From: Haloarcula amylolytica JCM 13557
Lineage (GTDB): Archaea; Halobacteriota; Halobacteria; Halobacteriales; Haloarculaceae
Length of the DNA stretch: 64,000 nucleotides
Assembly: GCF_000336615.1 (NCBI RefSeq)
Contig: NZ_AOLW01000015.1
Coordinates: forward strand, 545,603 to 609,602
Reading direction: 5' to 3'
The notes under the pieces were generated by a model. The model was not told the DNA's origin. It saw nothing but the letters and a program-made list of their open reading frames with translations, and ran no database searches. Positions 55,283 through 64,000 of this stretch are shown one piece after another. Each line of letters opens with the position of its first letter. Position 1 is the stretch's first letter. Made by a program: the position numbers and the translations under genes.

Positions 55283-56223
55283 GCGAGGGCGACTCCTCGA
55301 CAGATCCGACCCCGGACGGCGGCGTCGTTTCGGTCGACGCTCCGGCCACCCGGTTGCACGACGGCGGAACCGAGGGGAATACGGCCACGGACGCGACCGA
55401 CGGATCGGCGCTTGCCCGACTCGCCGACAGCAGTCTGCTCACCATCGCGCGCCGGGAATACCGGCTGGCCGTCCGGAGCCGATGGGCGCTCGGCGTGGCG
55501 CTGCTGTTCGGCCTCTTTACCACCGCCGTCGTTCAGTTCGGCGCGAGTTCGGTCGGCCCGGGTCGCTTCGACGCGGTCATCGCGACCATCGCCGAACTCG
55601 GCGTCTACCTCGTCCCCCTGACGGCGCTGGCGGTCGGCTACGACGCCATCGTCGGGGCCGACGAGCGCGGGTCGCTCGAACTCATGCTCGCGCTCCCGGT
55701 GACGAAAGGCCGTGTCGTCGTCGGGACCGCCGTCGGCCGGGCGGCGGTGCTGTCCGGCGCGATGTTGCTCGGCTTCGTCCCCGGCGCGCTGCTGACCGTC
55801 CGCTACATCGGTCTCGCCAGCGTCGGCCAGTACGCGGCTGTCGCCCTCGCTGCGGTGCTGACCGCCTGTGCGATGCTGGGCGTGGCAGTGCTGGTCTCGA
55901 CGGTCGCCCGGACGAAGACCCACGCGCTCGGTGCCGCACTCGCCATCTGGCTGTGGGTCGCGCTGTTGCACGACCTGGTCGCACTGGGGGCCGTCGCGGG
56001 ATTCGACCTCGGGTCCGGCGCTATCGCCGCGGCAATACTCCTCAATCCCGTGGACTGCTTCCGCGTGCTCGCGCTCTCACAGGTGGACGTGGTCGCCGGC
56101 GGCTTCGGCAGCGTGCTGGCACAGGCCGGGCTGACCACGCCGATGGTCGCCGCGGCGCTCGCGGCGTGGATCGTCGTGCCCGTCAGTGTCGCTGCGAAAC
56201 TCATCCAGCGACGCCGTCTCTGA
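55279..56223 (+). CDS. nosY: NosY, ABC permease for NosZ maturation
   Basis: Membrane protein of 314 residues. A Ser/Thr/Asp-rich N-terminal extension of ~50 residues precedes a short cytoplasmic helix (IARREYRLAVRSRWALGVALLFGLFT), typical of ABC-2 permeases. Six helices follow, with ADERGSLELMLALPVTKGRVVVG in the first loop and KTHALGAALAIWLWVALLHDL in the fourth region. Last gene of the cluster; nosL and nosR are not seen. Confidence 0.93.
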   Translation: MSEGDSSTDPTPDGGVVSVDAPATRLHDGGTEGNTATDATDGSALARLADSSLLTIARREYRLAVRSRWALGVALLFGLFTTAVVQFGASSVGPGRFDAVIATIAELGVYLVPLTALAVGYDAIVGADERGSLELMLALPVTKGRVVVGTAVGRAAVLSGAMLLGFVPGALLTVRYIGLASVGQYAAVALAAVLTACAMLGVAVLVSTVARTKTHALGAALAIWLWVALLHDLVALGAVAGFDLGSGAIAAAILLNPVDCFRVLALSQVDVVAGGFGSVLAQAGLTTPMVAAALAAWIVVPVSVAAKLIQRRRL

Positions 56224-56231
56224 AAACGGTT

Positions 56232-57128
56232 TTAGACCGACTGCAGCGCTGTTTCTTCCGGTTCCTCGAACAGACTGGCGACCTGTTTCGTCGTCTCGGT
56301 GCGCTCGTGGGCGTTTTCCAGAAGCACGGTCTCGCTGGGGAACAACTGCTCGCCGAGTTCGAGGCCGTGGTCGCGCGCGGTCGACCCCGTGACGGTGAGG
56401 TAGACGCCGAGGCCGGTCGCCGCGATGTCTTCCTCTTCTTCGCCGCCCTCCGTCGGATAGGTAAAGGAGACGCCGTCGAGCGCGCTCGTCCCGAGAACGG
56501 CTTCGACGAGGCGCTCGTAGCGCGGTGAGATGCAGAGTTCGCCCTCGTAGTTGGTGACGAAGGCCCGGTCGAGAGGGCCGTCCTGTGAGTCAATGACATC
56601 CGGCGTCGCCAGCAGGGTGTGATACACCGTATCGCCCAGCCCGGTCACGACCCGTACGTCCGTGTCCAGCGGGTCGATGCGGTCGTTGATCTCGTGGATG
56701 GCGGTCAGCGGTTCGTCCCGAAGCTGGACGACTTCTTCGAGAACGAGGTCGGCGCTGTCGAACCCGAGCGCGAACTCGTGGGTCCGGAGCGCCCGGAACG
56801 GCTCCTCGCGGCCGACCAGCTGGACGTCACCGTGTTCGGTCGGAACCGTGACGCTGTCGAAGACGATCCGTCGGGGCATCCCGTCGCGGTCGTCACGGAG
56901 CAGCGTGTATTCCGGCTCGTATGGCTCATCGAGCGAGGAGTAGTCGCTGATGCGATGGTACACGTCGGCGACCGCGTCCTGGTTACCCTTGGTGACGGCT
57001 TTCTCGTAGCGAAGCGTCGAGATGATATCGTCGGCCAGGTCGGTCGTCCCCGTTCGTCCGGCGAGTCGCTCCAGCACTGCTTCGAGGGGCCGGCCCTTGC
57101 GCGGAACGGCCACTCTCGTCGTCGTCAT
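56232..57128 (-). CDS. Unknown protein with a HisG-like N-terminus
   Basis: Soluble protein of 298 residues, convergent with nosY. The opening RVAVPRKGRPLEAVLERL recalls the start of ATP phosphoribosyltransferase (HisG), and HEFALGFDSADLVLEEV could be the corresponding second element. The PRPP-binding loop of HisG is not evident, so enzymatic activity is doubtful. The resemblance may reflect a shared binding-protein-like fold. Adjacent unknown coiled-coil gene is 39 bp upstream on the same strand. Confidence 0.6.
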   Translation of the reverse strand: MTTTRVAVPRKGRPLEAVLERLAGRTGTTDLADDIISTLRYEKAVTKGNQDAVADVYHRISDYSSLDEPYEPEYTLLRDDRDGMPRRIVFDSVTVPTEHGDVQLVGREEPFRALRTHEFALGFDSADLVLEEVVQLRDEPLTAIHEINDRIDPLDTDVRVVTGLGDTVYHTLLATPDVIDSQDGPLDRAFVTNYEGELCISPRYERLVEAVLGTSALDGVSFTYPTEGGEEEEDIAATGLGVYLTVTGSTARDHGLELGEQLFPSETVLLENAHERTETTKQVASLFEEPEETALQSV

Positions 57129-57167
57129 TATGCAGGCACAGACGGGGGATCGGTAAAACGAGTTCGG

Positions 57168-58265
57168 TTATTCGCCGCCGCCGATAACCGACGACAGCTG
57201 TTCGCGCCACTGTTTGAGCTCTTCGATCTCCGATTCGGTTTCGTCGATCCGGTCGGCGAGTTCGCCGTCGTCGATCTCCTCGCGGACAGCTTCGATATCG
57301 TCTTCGAGGGCGTCAAGCTGCCCTTCGACGCTCTCGACATCCCCGGAGAGGTCGTCGACCTGATCGGAGGCGGACGTGGCTGCATCCGTCGCCGACTGGA
57401 CCTCGTCCTCGAAATCCTCCAGAGTCGCTTCGAAGGAATCGAGGCGCTCGCCGAACTCCTGAATCATGTCTTCGCCGGTGCCGTTCTCTTCGAGGAACTC
57501 CTCGAGAGCGTCGGTGTACGCACGGAGGTCCGCGACATCGCTCTGGATGCGCTGGATCCGGGCGTCGTTGACGCCGCCGGCGTCGCTGTCGTCCTCGGAG
57601 ACGGCGTCGAGCGCGCGCTTGAGGAGCTTCACGTCTTCGGGGGAGACGTTCTGATCGCGGATTTCCTGTGCCATCGTCGCGACGACAGCACCGGATTGGA
57701 CCTCGGAATCAGCCGGTGCGGCGTTGCTCTCTTCGGGGGCCTCGACGCTTGAGTCCGGGTTGTTCGGGTCCGAAAGATCCAGTGTCTCGATGTCCTCGTC
57801 GTCATCGTCTTCCAGACCGGGAACGCTGTCGGCGTCACCGGCGATAACGTCCCGAACAGCCTCGTCGCCCCCACCGACGAGGTCTTCCTCATCTTCGTCC
57901 AGAGGCGGGTTCACACTCTCGATTTCGGGTTCCGTCAGGAACTTCTCGACGTCGTCGGTTCCCGTCGCACGGATACCGTAGACGGTCGTGTAGTCGGCTT
58001 CGGGTTCAAGTTCCTTCTCGAAAGCGATCCGGTTTTCGTTGATATCCCAGTACTCGCTGCCGTACTCGGGGTGGAAGCCCAGATCCTCGACTGCTACGTC
58101 TTCCGGAACGGTGTCGACTAGCCTGACCGTCACCGGAACAGACCGTCGCGAAGTGAGATTGAACGCTATCGCGGGTACGGGGAACTCGTCCGCCTCGAAC
58201 CGCTTGGTCACTGTCACGCCATCTGCGGCGACAGTGACTTCGTCGTAGGCTTGCGAATTGCTCAT
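57168..58265 (-). CDS. Acidic coiled-coil protein with beta-rich N-terminal domain
   Basis: Protein of 365 residues, not recognised. Residues ~1-115 form a beta-rich domain (VTVAADGVTVTKRFEADEFPVPAIAFNLTS; PVTVRLVDTVPE). Residues ~116-200 are a very acidic low-complexity linker (GLEDDDDEDIETLDLSDPNN), and ~205-365 are a long coiled coil (LEDFEDEVQSATDAATSASDQVDDLSGDVESVEGQ). No signal or membrane segment. Likely co-transcribed with the HisG-like gene 39 bp downstream. Might be a structural or scaffold protein. Confidence 0.65.
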   Translation of the reverse strand: MSNSQAYDEVTVAADGVTVTKRFEADEFPVPAIAFNLTSRRSVPVTVRLVDTVPEDVAVEDLGFHPEYGSEYWDINENRIAFEKELEPEADYTTVYGIRATGTDDVEKFLTEPEIESVNPPLDEDEEDLVGGGDEAVRDVIAGDADSVPGLEDDDDEDIETLDLSDPNNPDSSVEAPEESNAAPADSEVQSGAVVATMAQEIRDQNVSPEDVKLLKRALDAVSEDDSDAGGVNDARIQRIQSDVADLRAYTDALEEFLEENGTGEDMIQEFGERLDSFEATLEDFEDEVQSATDAATSASDQVDDLSGDVESVEGQLDALEDDIEAVREEIDDGELADRIDETESEIEELKQWREQLSSVIGGGE

Positions 58266-58436
58266 GGTCTGTATGGTCTCAGCAATAGTATTAAAGGTAC
58301 GTACCTGACCAACATTTACACCTTTTTTCTATACGATACTGGTTAATATAATATAGAGACGTAACCTCAGTAACACGAACAGGACGTGAGCCAGCAAAGA
58401 CGGACAGACCGTCCGTGCGACACTGGCAGACCGTTG

Positions 58437-59270
58437 TCAGTCGAGATCGTACCGGTCGCCGATTTCAACGATTGAAAGCGTCGAGGGATGCGCGAAGCTG
58501 TTGGCGTGGTTGTGCAGGACGGTCGGCTCCGTCGTCATCCCCTTCCACATGTCCCAGTGGGTCGGGACGAGGGTGTCCAGTTGGAGTTCGTTCGCGGCTT
58601 CGATAATCATGTTCTCGTCGTTGTACCACTGCGTTCGCGTGGGTTCGCCGGTCTCCTTGTCGTCTATCATCCCGACGGTCCCGAACGCGAGGACGCCGAC
58701 GTCGATGTCGTAGCGCTCGCCGACGGTTTCGAACTCGCCGGGGCGGGCGTCGCCGCCGTGGAAGAACGTGCCGGATTCGTGTTCGAATACGTACGACACC
58801 GGATGGTCGGCGTCGGGGTCGTTTGCCGGTTCGACGTGGACCGTCAGGTCGCCGATTTCGAGCGTATCGCCCTCCGTGACTTCGTGCAGTTGGTCGTCGG
58901 TGACGCTGTAGTTCTCCAGCCACGCTTCCTCCCGGATGACTTCGTGACCGCTGTCGGTCGTGTAGTAGTCCGCGCCCGTCCCAGCGAGAATCGGGGCCTG
59001 TGACGGCCCGTGAACGTGGTCGGTGTGTTCGTGGGTGCCCAGAACCGCGTCGCACTCGGTGATGTCCTCGGGGTTGAACGGCACCGGGACCATCCGCACG
59101 GTCCGCGGGGGGTCGCCCGTGCCGAGATACGGGTCGATGAAGACGGTCGTTCCGCCGCTCGATTTCACGATGAAGCCGTTACAGCCCAGATACCAGATCG
59201 CCAGCCCGTCAGGCGTCGCCGACTCCACCGCACGCGGGAGCCAGTCGTCCCAATCAGATTCGACTGTCAT
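58437..59270 (-). CDS. UlaG-like metallo-beta-lactamase-fold hydrolase
   Basis: MBL-fold enzyme of 277 residues from ATG 59270 (MTVESDWDDWL). Metal motif GTHEHTDHVHG (HxHxDH), second-shell HGGDARPG, and a C-terminal PTHWDMWKGM match the L-ascorbate-6-phosphate lactonase (UlaG) group. The real substrate is unknown: no sugar phosphotransferase genes are nearby. Divergent from uspA at 59384. Confidence 0.88.
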   Translation of the reverse strand: MTVESDWDDWLPRAVESATPDGLAIWYLGCNGFIVKSSGGTTVFIDPYLGTGDPPRTVRMVPVPFNPEDITECDAVLGTHEHTDHVHGPSQAPILAGTGADYYTTDSGHEVIREEAWLENYSVTDDQLHEVTEGDTLEIGDLTVHVEPANDPDADHPVSYVFEHESGTFFHGGDARPGEFETVGERYDIDVGVLAFGTVGMIDDKETGEPTRTQWYNDENMIIEAANELQLDTLVPTHWDMWKGMTTEPTVLHNHANSFAHPSTLSIVEIGDRYDLD

Positions 59271-59350
59271 GTGCAGAGATGCCACGCCCGGTCGCTAAGA
59301 TGTTTCGAAGACGCCGGGTCGTCTCCCGCTGTCTGAGAACGGAACCCTCG

Positions 59351-59357
59351 GTTTATT
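59351..59357 (+). promoter_or_regulatory. TATA-like box of the uspA gene at 59384
   Basis: TTTATTT lies 27-33 nt upstream of the ATG at 59384, the spacing of a leaderless haloarchaeal promoter. An interrupted repeat CCCAGTTGGGA lies between the box and the start. Confidence 0.5.
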
Positions 59358-59383
59358 TCCCAGTTGGGAGAAATACGACCTGT

Positions 59384-59833
59384 ATGTACGATCACATCCT
59401 CCTCGCCTCGGATGGGACAGAAGCCTCGACCAACGCCGAATCCCACGCGATTGCCCTCGCAGCGGAACACGGCGCGGCCCTCCACGCGCTGTATGTCGTC
59501 GACGAAGACGTGTACACTGCCTACAGCGGCGACGAGTACGTCGACGAGTCGGAGGGGCCGGAACACGGCCTCGAAGAGACGGGCCAGGAGACGCTGGCCC
59601 GGATAGAGGCCGATGCAGAGGCATCCGGCGTCGACGTGACGACGACTCTGAAACACGGACGGCCGGCCGAATCCATCATCGAAACCGCCGACGAAGCGGA
59701 CGTCGACCTGCTCGTCCTCGGGACGAAGCGGCGGCCGGCGGAGTACCGGAGTCTCCTCGGCAGCATCACCGACAAGGTGCTTCGGCTGACCGAGCGACCG
59801 GCGGTCGTGGTGAAAACCGAAGTCGAGGAGTGA
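59384..59833 (+). CDS. Universal stress protein UspA family
   Basis: Single Usp domain of 149 residues starting MYDHILLASDGTEASTNA. The C-terminal nucleotide-binding pattern GTKRRPAEYRSLLGSITDKVLRL has Arg/Pro/Ala where the classical G-x2-G is expected, so ATP binding is uncertain. An earlier ATG at 59279 exists but lies upstream of the apparent promoter. Confidence 0.92.
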   Translation: MYDHILLASDGTEASTNAESHAIALAAEHGAALHALYVVDEDVYTAYSGDEYVDESEGPEHGLEETGQETLARIEADAEASGVDVTTTLKHGRPAESIIETADEADVDLLVLGTKRRPAEYRSLLGSITDKVLRLTERPAVVVKTEVEE

Positions 59834-59986
59834 CAGCACAGCCCGGCCAGCGGGGCCGTGTCACTGACTGGCGATAGCTGTCGGTGGAACAGTGCGGCTG
59901 ACGGATGGTAGCTGTCGGCGGCATCTGCGTTCCTGACCGGTAGCTTCGGAGTCTGCGAAAAACGCGACCGCGAGAAGTACCGCTGT

Positions 59987-60385
59987 TCAGTCCTCGCAGC
60001 AACCGCCGGCTTTCTGGCCGAAGTCGACGGCCAGTTCCTCGGAGACGATCTCGTTGAGTTCCTGCAGGCGCAGTTCGAGTTCGTTCTGGGCCTCCAGATA
60101 GTCGCTCATCACCGGGATGTCGTGGAGTTCCTCCTGCTTTTGCTGGACCTTCCGGAGGTCCTCCTGCGAGGCGTTCCCGGTCTGGCGGGCGAGCATGAAC
60201 TCCTCGCGGATCTGCTCGAACTCCTTGATGGCCGCCTGCGCCTCGTCGTGGTTTTCGACGGCGTCTTTCGTCTCCTTGAATCGCTGGTACACCGGCAACT
60301 CGGCGATTGCCTCGCCGAACTCTGTAGCGAGCGCCTCGACGTGGTCACCGTCGATATCAGCGGCGGTATCGGTCTCGATGCTCAT
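59987..60385 (-). CDS. YlbF/YmcA-family protein
   Basis: Helical protein of 132 residues from ATG 60385. The stretch LATEFGEAIAELPVYQRFKETKDAVENHDEAQAAIKEFEQ matches the Com_YlbF family. The C-terminus ends GGCCED, a Cys pair reminiscent of the Cys residues with which Bacillus YlbF/YmcA take part in an iron-sulfur-bearing complex affecting RNA processing. The archaeal role is unknown. Confidence 0.8.
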   Translation of the reverse strand: MSIETDTAADIDGDHVEALATEFGEAIAELPVYQRFKETKDAVENHDEAQAAIKEFEQIREEFMLARQTGNASQEDLRKVQQKQEELHDIPVMSDYLEAQNELELRLQELNEIVSEELAVDFGQKAGGCCED

Positions 60386-60608
60386 CACCGATTGGTATGG
60401 ACTCGGGCGGTATAGGCCTGCCGAAACCGGGTTGTTTCAGGCGGGATAGCTGCCCAGTGCTGGTACGACAGGCTGCGTCTGTTACCCCGTGAGACTCTGT
60501 TCCAGTCGTGAATTCCCGTCGCTCCTCGGTGTCAATATGACGGCACTCAGTTATCAGCGGTTGTAATCGGCCAGAAATCATTTACCCAGGTCATTGCTGT
60601 TTACGGTA

Positions 60609-61925
60609 ATGGCTAAACAAGCTACAGCGAGGGAACTGCTGCCGGAATCTGTGGACAACAGCGGAGAATTCTGGCTCCACGCGTTCGAGTCGCTTGTCGA
60701 AGATCTACCAGAAGCGGCGTTCGTGGTCGACGCGGACGGCGATATCACACACTGGAACGACACGGTCGAAGGTATGCTCGGGCTCCCGGCGAGCAAGGCG
60801 GTCGGGATGAACGCCTACGACGTGTTTGGCACGGAAGGCCAAGACGAGACGCTCGCCCAGGAGGTCATCAGAACCGGGGAGCCAGTCCGCGAAAACGAGT
60901 TCCGCTCGGCCGAACGGCCAGACGGGACGATGGCACACGCGCGGGCAGTGGCAATCCCGCTCATGGGTCCCGGCGGGGACGCTATCGGTGCGCTAGAGCT
61001 ACTGATCGATTTCAGCGATATCGTCGAACAGCGCGAAGCGCTCCAGAACCTCCAGTCGCAGATGGCGACGGACGTCGAGTCGGCGGTCGGCGAAATCAGC
61101 GACTCCGCCGCGGCCGTTACCGAGCAGTCCGACGAGATCAAAGACATGGCCGGCGAGCAGTCCGACAACCTCGACGAGGTCCAGTCCGAGGTCTCCGGGT
61201 TCAGCGCGACCGTCGAGGAAATCGCCTCCAGCGCCGAGGAAGTGAGCAGTCAGAGCGGCGAGGCCAGGGAGCTCGCCGAGGAGTCCGTCGAGACTGCCGA
61301 GGAAACCATCGAACGCGTCGAGGACGCGACTGAGTCCGCCGAACAGGTCGCGTCGGACTCGACGGAGCTTCGGGGTCACATCGAGGAGATCGACGAGTTC
61401 GTCGAGGTCATCAACGACATCGCGGACCAGACGAACATGCTGGCGCTGAACGCCAACATCGAGGCCGCGCGGAGCAACAGCGACAGCGACGGGTTCGCGG
61501 TCGTCGCCGACGAGATCAAGGAACTGGCCGACGAGTCCAAACAGCACGCCGACGAGGTCGAGCGCATCGTCGGCGAGGTCCGCGAGATGGCCGACAACAC
61601 CGCCGAAAACGTCGAAGAAACGACCGATGCGGTTCAGCAAGCCCTCACCGATCTGGAGACGGTGCTAGACAACCAGCAGGCCATCCTCGACGCGACCTCG
61701 GAGACGGAACAGGGTATCAGCGAGGTCGCGGAGGCGACGGACGACCAGGCCGCAAGCGCCGAAGAAATCGCCAGCATGATCGACGAGATCGCCCAGCGTG
61801 CCGCCGAGGTCTCCGAGTCCATCGACGAACTGGCTGACGCCAACGGGACGCAACACCAGATGGCTCGTGACTTAGAGGAGAACGTCGAGCGGGTCGAGCG
61901 ACAGCTCGCCGAGATTATGGAGTAA
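60609..61925 (+). CDS. Soluble transducer (Htr) with PAS sensor domain
   Basis: Cytoplasmic chemoreceptor of 438 residues. The PAS domain at ~25-145 (LPEAAFVVDADGDITHWNDTVEGMLG) has an acidic heme/ligand-uncertain pocket. The signalling domain (~155-438) has the CheA/CheW tip [18 protein letters not shown] and GFAVVADEIKELADESK, with flanking methylation helices rich in Glu pairs. No transmembrane helices. ATG 60609 is preferred over TTG 60594. Probably senses redox or a metabolite for energy taxis. Confidence 0.93.
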   Translation: MAKQATARELLPESVDNSGEFWLHAFESLVEDLPEAAFVVDADGDITHWNDTVEGMLGLPASKAVGMNAYDVFGTEGQDETLAQEVIRTGEPVRENEFRSAERPDGTMAHARAVAIPLMGPGGDAIGALELLIDFSDIVEQREALQNLQSQMATDVESAVGEISDSAAAVTEQSDEIKDMAGEQSDNLDEVQSEVSGFSATVEEIASSAEEVSSQSGEARELAEESVETAEETIERVEDATESAEQVASDSTELRGHIEEIDEFVEVINDIADQTNMLALNANIEAARSNSDSDGFAVVADEIKELADESKQHADEVERIVGEVREMADNTAENVEETTDAVQQALTDLETVLDNQQAILDATSETEQGISEVAEATDDQAASAEEIASMIDEIAQRAAEVSESIDELADANGTQHQMARDLEENVERVERQLAEIME

Positions 61926-61979
61926 CTGTCGCTCGCCGAAACACGGGGGTTATGGCGCTCGAACCGATACAGGATTGCA

Positions 61980-63026
61980 ATGAGTCAAGAGCGGACTGAC
62001 GGCGACCTCCGGAACACCGGACTGTCGCTCAAACACGACCGCGAGTGGGATTACGAGCTCGACCGAATCGTCGAAGCCGTCGAGGAGCGAGACGCCGAGA
62101 AGGTGGGACTGCAGTTCCCCGAGGGGCTGAAACGCCGCGGCCCGGCCGTCGCCGACGACCTCCGCGAGAACCTCCCCGACGATGTGACGGTACTGCTCTC
62201 GGGACAGCCGTGTTACGGGGCCTGCGACCTCGACACGTACATGATGCGCCGGACGGACGTGTTCGTCCACTTCGGCCACTCGCCGATGAAGGAATCGGAC
62301 AAGATCATCTACGTGCCGCTGTTCTCCAACGTCGATGTCTTCCCCATCATGGAGCAGGCCCGCGAGGAACAGCTCGCGGACCCCGAAGAGGACCCCGACG
62401 TGGGGCTGGTGACGACGGCCCAGCACATGAACAAGTTCGACGAGATGCGCGAGTGGCTGGAAGAGCGTGGCTACACCGTCCACACGCGCCGGGGCGACGA
62501 GCGGCTCACCCACGAGGGACAGGTGCTCGGCTGTAACTACGCCAGCGCCGACGTCGACGCCGACCAGATGCTGTACGTCGGCGGCGGGAAGTTCCACCCG
62601 CTCGGGCTGGCGATGGAACACCCCGAGAAACACGTCGTTATCGCCGATCCCGTCAACAACGTCGTCACCGTCGCCGACACTGAGAAGTTCATGAAGCAGC
62701 GCTACGGCGCGGTCCACCGCGCGATGGACGCCGAGTCCTGGGGCGTCATCTTCTGTACCAAAATCGGCCAGGGCCGTTGGGACAAGGCCCAGGAGATCGT
62801 CGACAACAACGAGAACGCCTACCTCATCACGATGGACGAGGTGACGCCGGACCGGCTGACGAACTTCGGGATGGACGCCTACGTCAACACCGGTTGTCCC
62901 CGTATCACCACCGACGACGGCCCGCAGTTCAAGAAGCCGATGCTCACGCCCGGCGAATACGAAATCGCCATCGGCGAGAAGCCACTCGACTCGCTGGAGT
63001 TCGACACCTTCAAAGGTACCTGGTAA
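61980..63026 (+). CDS. dph2: Diphthamide biosynthesis enzyme Dph2
   Basis: Radical enzyme of 348 residues that moves the 3-amino-3-carboxypropyl group from SAM to the conserved His of elongation factor 2. The three cluster-binding Cys are visible, one per domain: GQPCYGACD, VLGCNYASAD and NTGCPRITTD. N-terminal VGLQFPEGLKRRGPAVADDL is typical. Length matches archaeal Dph2. Monocistronic. Confidence 0.95.
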   Translation: MSQERTDGDLRNTGLSLKHDREWDYELDRIVEAVEERDAEKVGLQFPEGLKRRGPAVADDLRENLPDDVTVLLSGQPCYGACDLDTYMMRRTDVFVHFGHSPMKESDKIIYVPLFSNVDVFPIMEQAREEQLADPEEDPDVGLVTTAQHMNKFDEMREWLEERGYTVHTRRGDERLTHEGQVLGCNYASADVDADQMLYVGGGKFHPLGLAMEHPEKHVVIADPVNNVVTVADTEKFMKQRYGAVHRAMDAESWGVIFCTKIGQGRWDKAQEIVDNNENAYLITMDEVTPDRLTNFGMDAYVNTGCPRITTDDGPQFKKPMLTPGEYEIAIGEKPLDSLEFDTFKGTW

Positions 63027-63090
63027 CCGCTGTTCTCACCTCTGAGAACAAGAGACATACTGTCTTGTAGTTCGAGCGCCGAAAGGAGCT

Positions 63091-64000
63091 ATGGCTTCTA
63101 CAGAGGATGCCGTTATTTATCAGGATGTTTTTGACGCGAGTCCGGACCCGATTATGGTCCACGATGTCGACACCGGGACCGTGGTCCGGGCTAATGAGGC
63201 CGCGGGCGCGTTGCTTGGGTGTGCGCCGGAGGACATCGTCGGGATGCATGTCGGCGAGTTCAGCCCCTCGGGGTTCTCCACGGCGGACGCAAACGACCTG
63301 ATAGCCGAGGCAGCCCCTCGGGGTTCTCCACGGCGGACGCAAACGACCTGATAGCCGAGGCAGCCACGTCGGGGTCGGCGCAGGTCGAGTGGGCGACCGA
63401 GGGTCCCGACGGCGCGGATCAGCTGGTCGAGGTAACGCTCGAGCGAGCCACTCTCGGCGACGAGACTCGCGTTGTAGCGTTCATCCACGATGTGACCACC
63501 ATCCGTGAGCAGGAGCGAAAGCACACAGAACAAAGCGAACAGCTCCAGACGCTGATGGAGAATCTCCCTGTCGTCGTGTTCACGCTCGACCCGGACGGCG
63601 TGTTCACCTACTCGGCCGGGAAGGGCCTGGAAGGACTCGAAGTGGAACCCGGCGACTTCGAAGGGACGTCGGTGTTCGAGGCCTACGGCGAGTACCCAAA
63701 CATCATCGCCGCCGTCGAACAGGCGCTGGACGGCGAGGAGGTCCGGGTGACCCAGGATATCGACGACCTCGTCTTCGAGACGTGGTATCGACCGGTGTTC
63801 GACGATGCCGGGCAGGTCAAACAGGTCGTCAGTGTCGCCCGAGACATCACTGACCTCAAGCGCCGCGAGGAGCGCATCGAGGCGCTCAGCGACGCGACCA
63901 ACGAACTGCTGTACAGCCGCACGGAGACTGCGGCCGCAGACACAGTCGTCCAGATCGCACAGCGTATTATCGACCAACCACTTACCGCAATCTGGTCCTA
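63091..64000 (+). pseudogene. PAS sensor gene (likely histidine kinase) frameshifted by a 50-bp duplication
   Basis: From ATG 63091 a PAS domain is readable (DVFDASPDPIMVHDVDTGTVVRANEAAGALLG ... VGEFSPSGFSTADANDLIAEAA). A 50-bp tandem duplication at 63261-63360 shifts the frame, giving a stop at 63351 after 86 residues. Dropping one copy restores a continuous frame to the window end: the rest of PAS1 (DETRVVAFIHDVTTIREQE), a second PAS (ENLPVVVFTLDPDGVFTYSAGKG ... VVSVARDITDLKRREE) and the start of a GAF-like segment (TETAAADTVVQIAQRII). The 3' end lies beyond the window. True mutation or assembly error cannot be told apart here. Confidence 0.85.
63261..63360 (+). repeat. Exact 50-bp tandem duplication
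   Basis: Bases 63261-63310 and 63311-63360 are identical and adjacent. The segment after copy 2 begins CAGCC, the same five bases that start each copy, with further similarity (TCGGGGT) beyond. A single-copy ancestor would have had the CAGCC microhomology at both ends, the usual substrate for slipped-strand duplication. Fifty is not a multiple of three, hence the frameshift. Confidence 0.97.

Noticed and set aside
1-64000. CRISPR array, rRNA or tRNA genes
   Set aside because: No regularly spaced repeats and no rRNA or tRNA signature sequences were seen when reading the intergenic regions.

Overview
The window looks like chromosomal DNA of a halophilic archaeon of the class Halobacteria, probably Haloarcula or a close relative (the genus is an inference). 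The proteins are strongly acidic, coding DNA is GC-rich, and secreted binding proteins carry twin-arginine lipoprotein signals. Several genes have a TATA-like box 24-33 bp upstream of the ATG, as in leaderless haloarchaeal transcripts. Typical families include bacterio-opsin-activator-type HTH regulators, soluble Htr transducers, halocyanin, archaeal PEP carboxylase and glpABC. I saw no rRNA, tRNA, CRISPR array or intact insertion sequence. The first ~35 bases carry a Tn5/Nextera mosaic-end adapter, so the left edge is a raw contig end.

Layout. 0.1-2.0 kb: PAS histidine kinase. 2.0-10 kb (minus): a seven-gene unit of binding protein, LivG, LivF, LivH, LivM, alpha/beta hydrolase and acyl-CoA synthetase, which reads as import and CoA activation of an organic acid; its promoter region holds a 14-bp palindrome. 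10-15 kb: small membrane protein, HTH regulator, PEP carboxylase, UspA. 15-25 kb: glycerol locus, with glpABC (minus) divergent from a soluble chemoreceptor fused to a UgpB-like solute-binding domain, then glpK and a putative glycerol transporter. 25-30 kb: Orc1/Cdc6-like ATPase, ROK glucokinase, pyruvate kinase, KDG-kinase-like PfkB kinase. 30.5-34.3 kb: a binding lipoprotein, a membrane transducer that lacks the CheA/CheW-contacting tip, and a small coiled-coil protein. 34.5-38.4 kb: gene-poor stretch, then a RHH-like protein and a tyrosine recombinase. 38.7-48 kb: amino-acid catabolism, with HTH regulator, polar amino-acid ABC transporter, ornithine/GABA-type aminotransferase, arginase, glutamate dehydrogenase and an IclR regulator. 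48.6-56.2 kb: nitrous-oxide reduction, with halocyanin, NosZ, a membrane protein and NosDFY, preceded by a CGAA-N4-TTCG motif. 56-64 kb: two unknown proteins, UlaG-like hydrolase, UspA, YlbF-like protein, a PAS soluble transducer, Dph2, and a PAS sensor gene broken by an exact 50-bp tandem duplication.

Together the genes describe a respiratory heterotroph that uses glycerol, amino acids and organic acids and can respire N2O. The two most unusual items are the MCP-UgpB fusion in the glycerol locus, best read as a cytoplasmic glycerol-3-phosphate chemoreceptor, and the binding protein/tip-less transducer/coiled-coil cassette.
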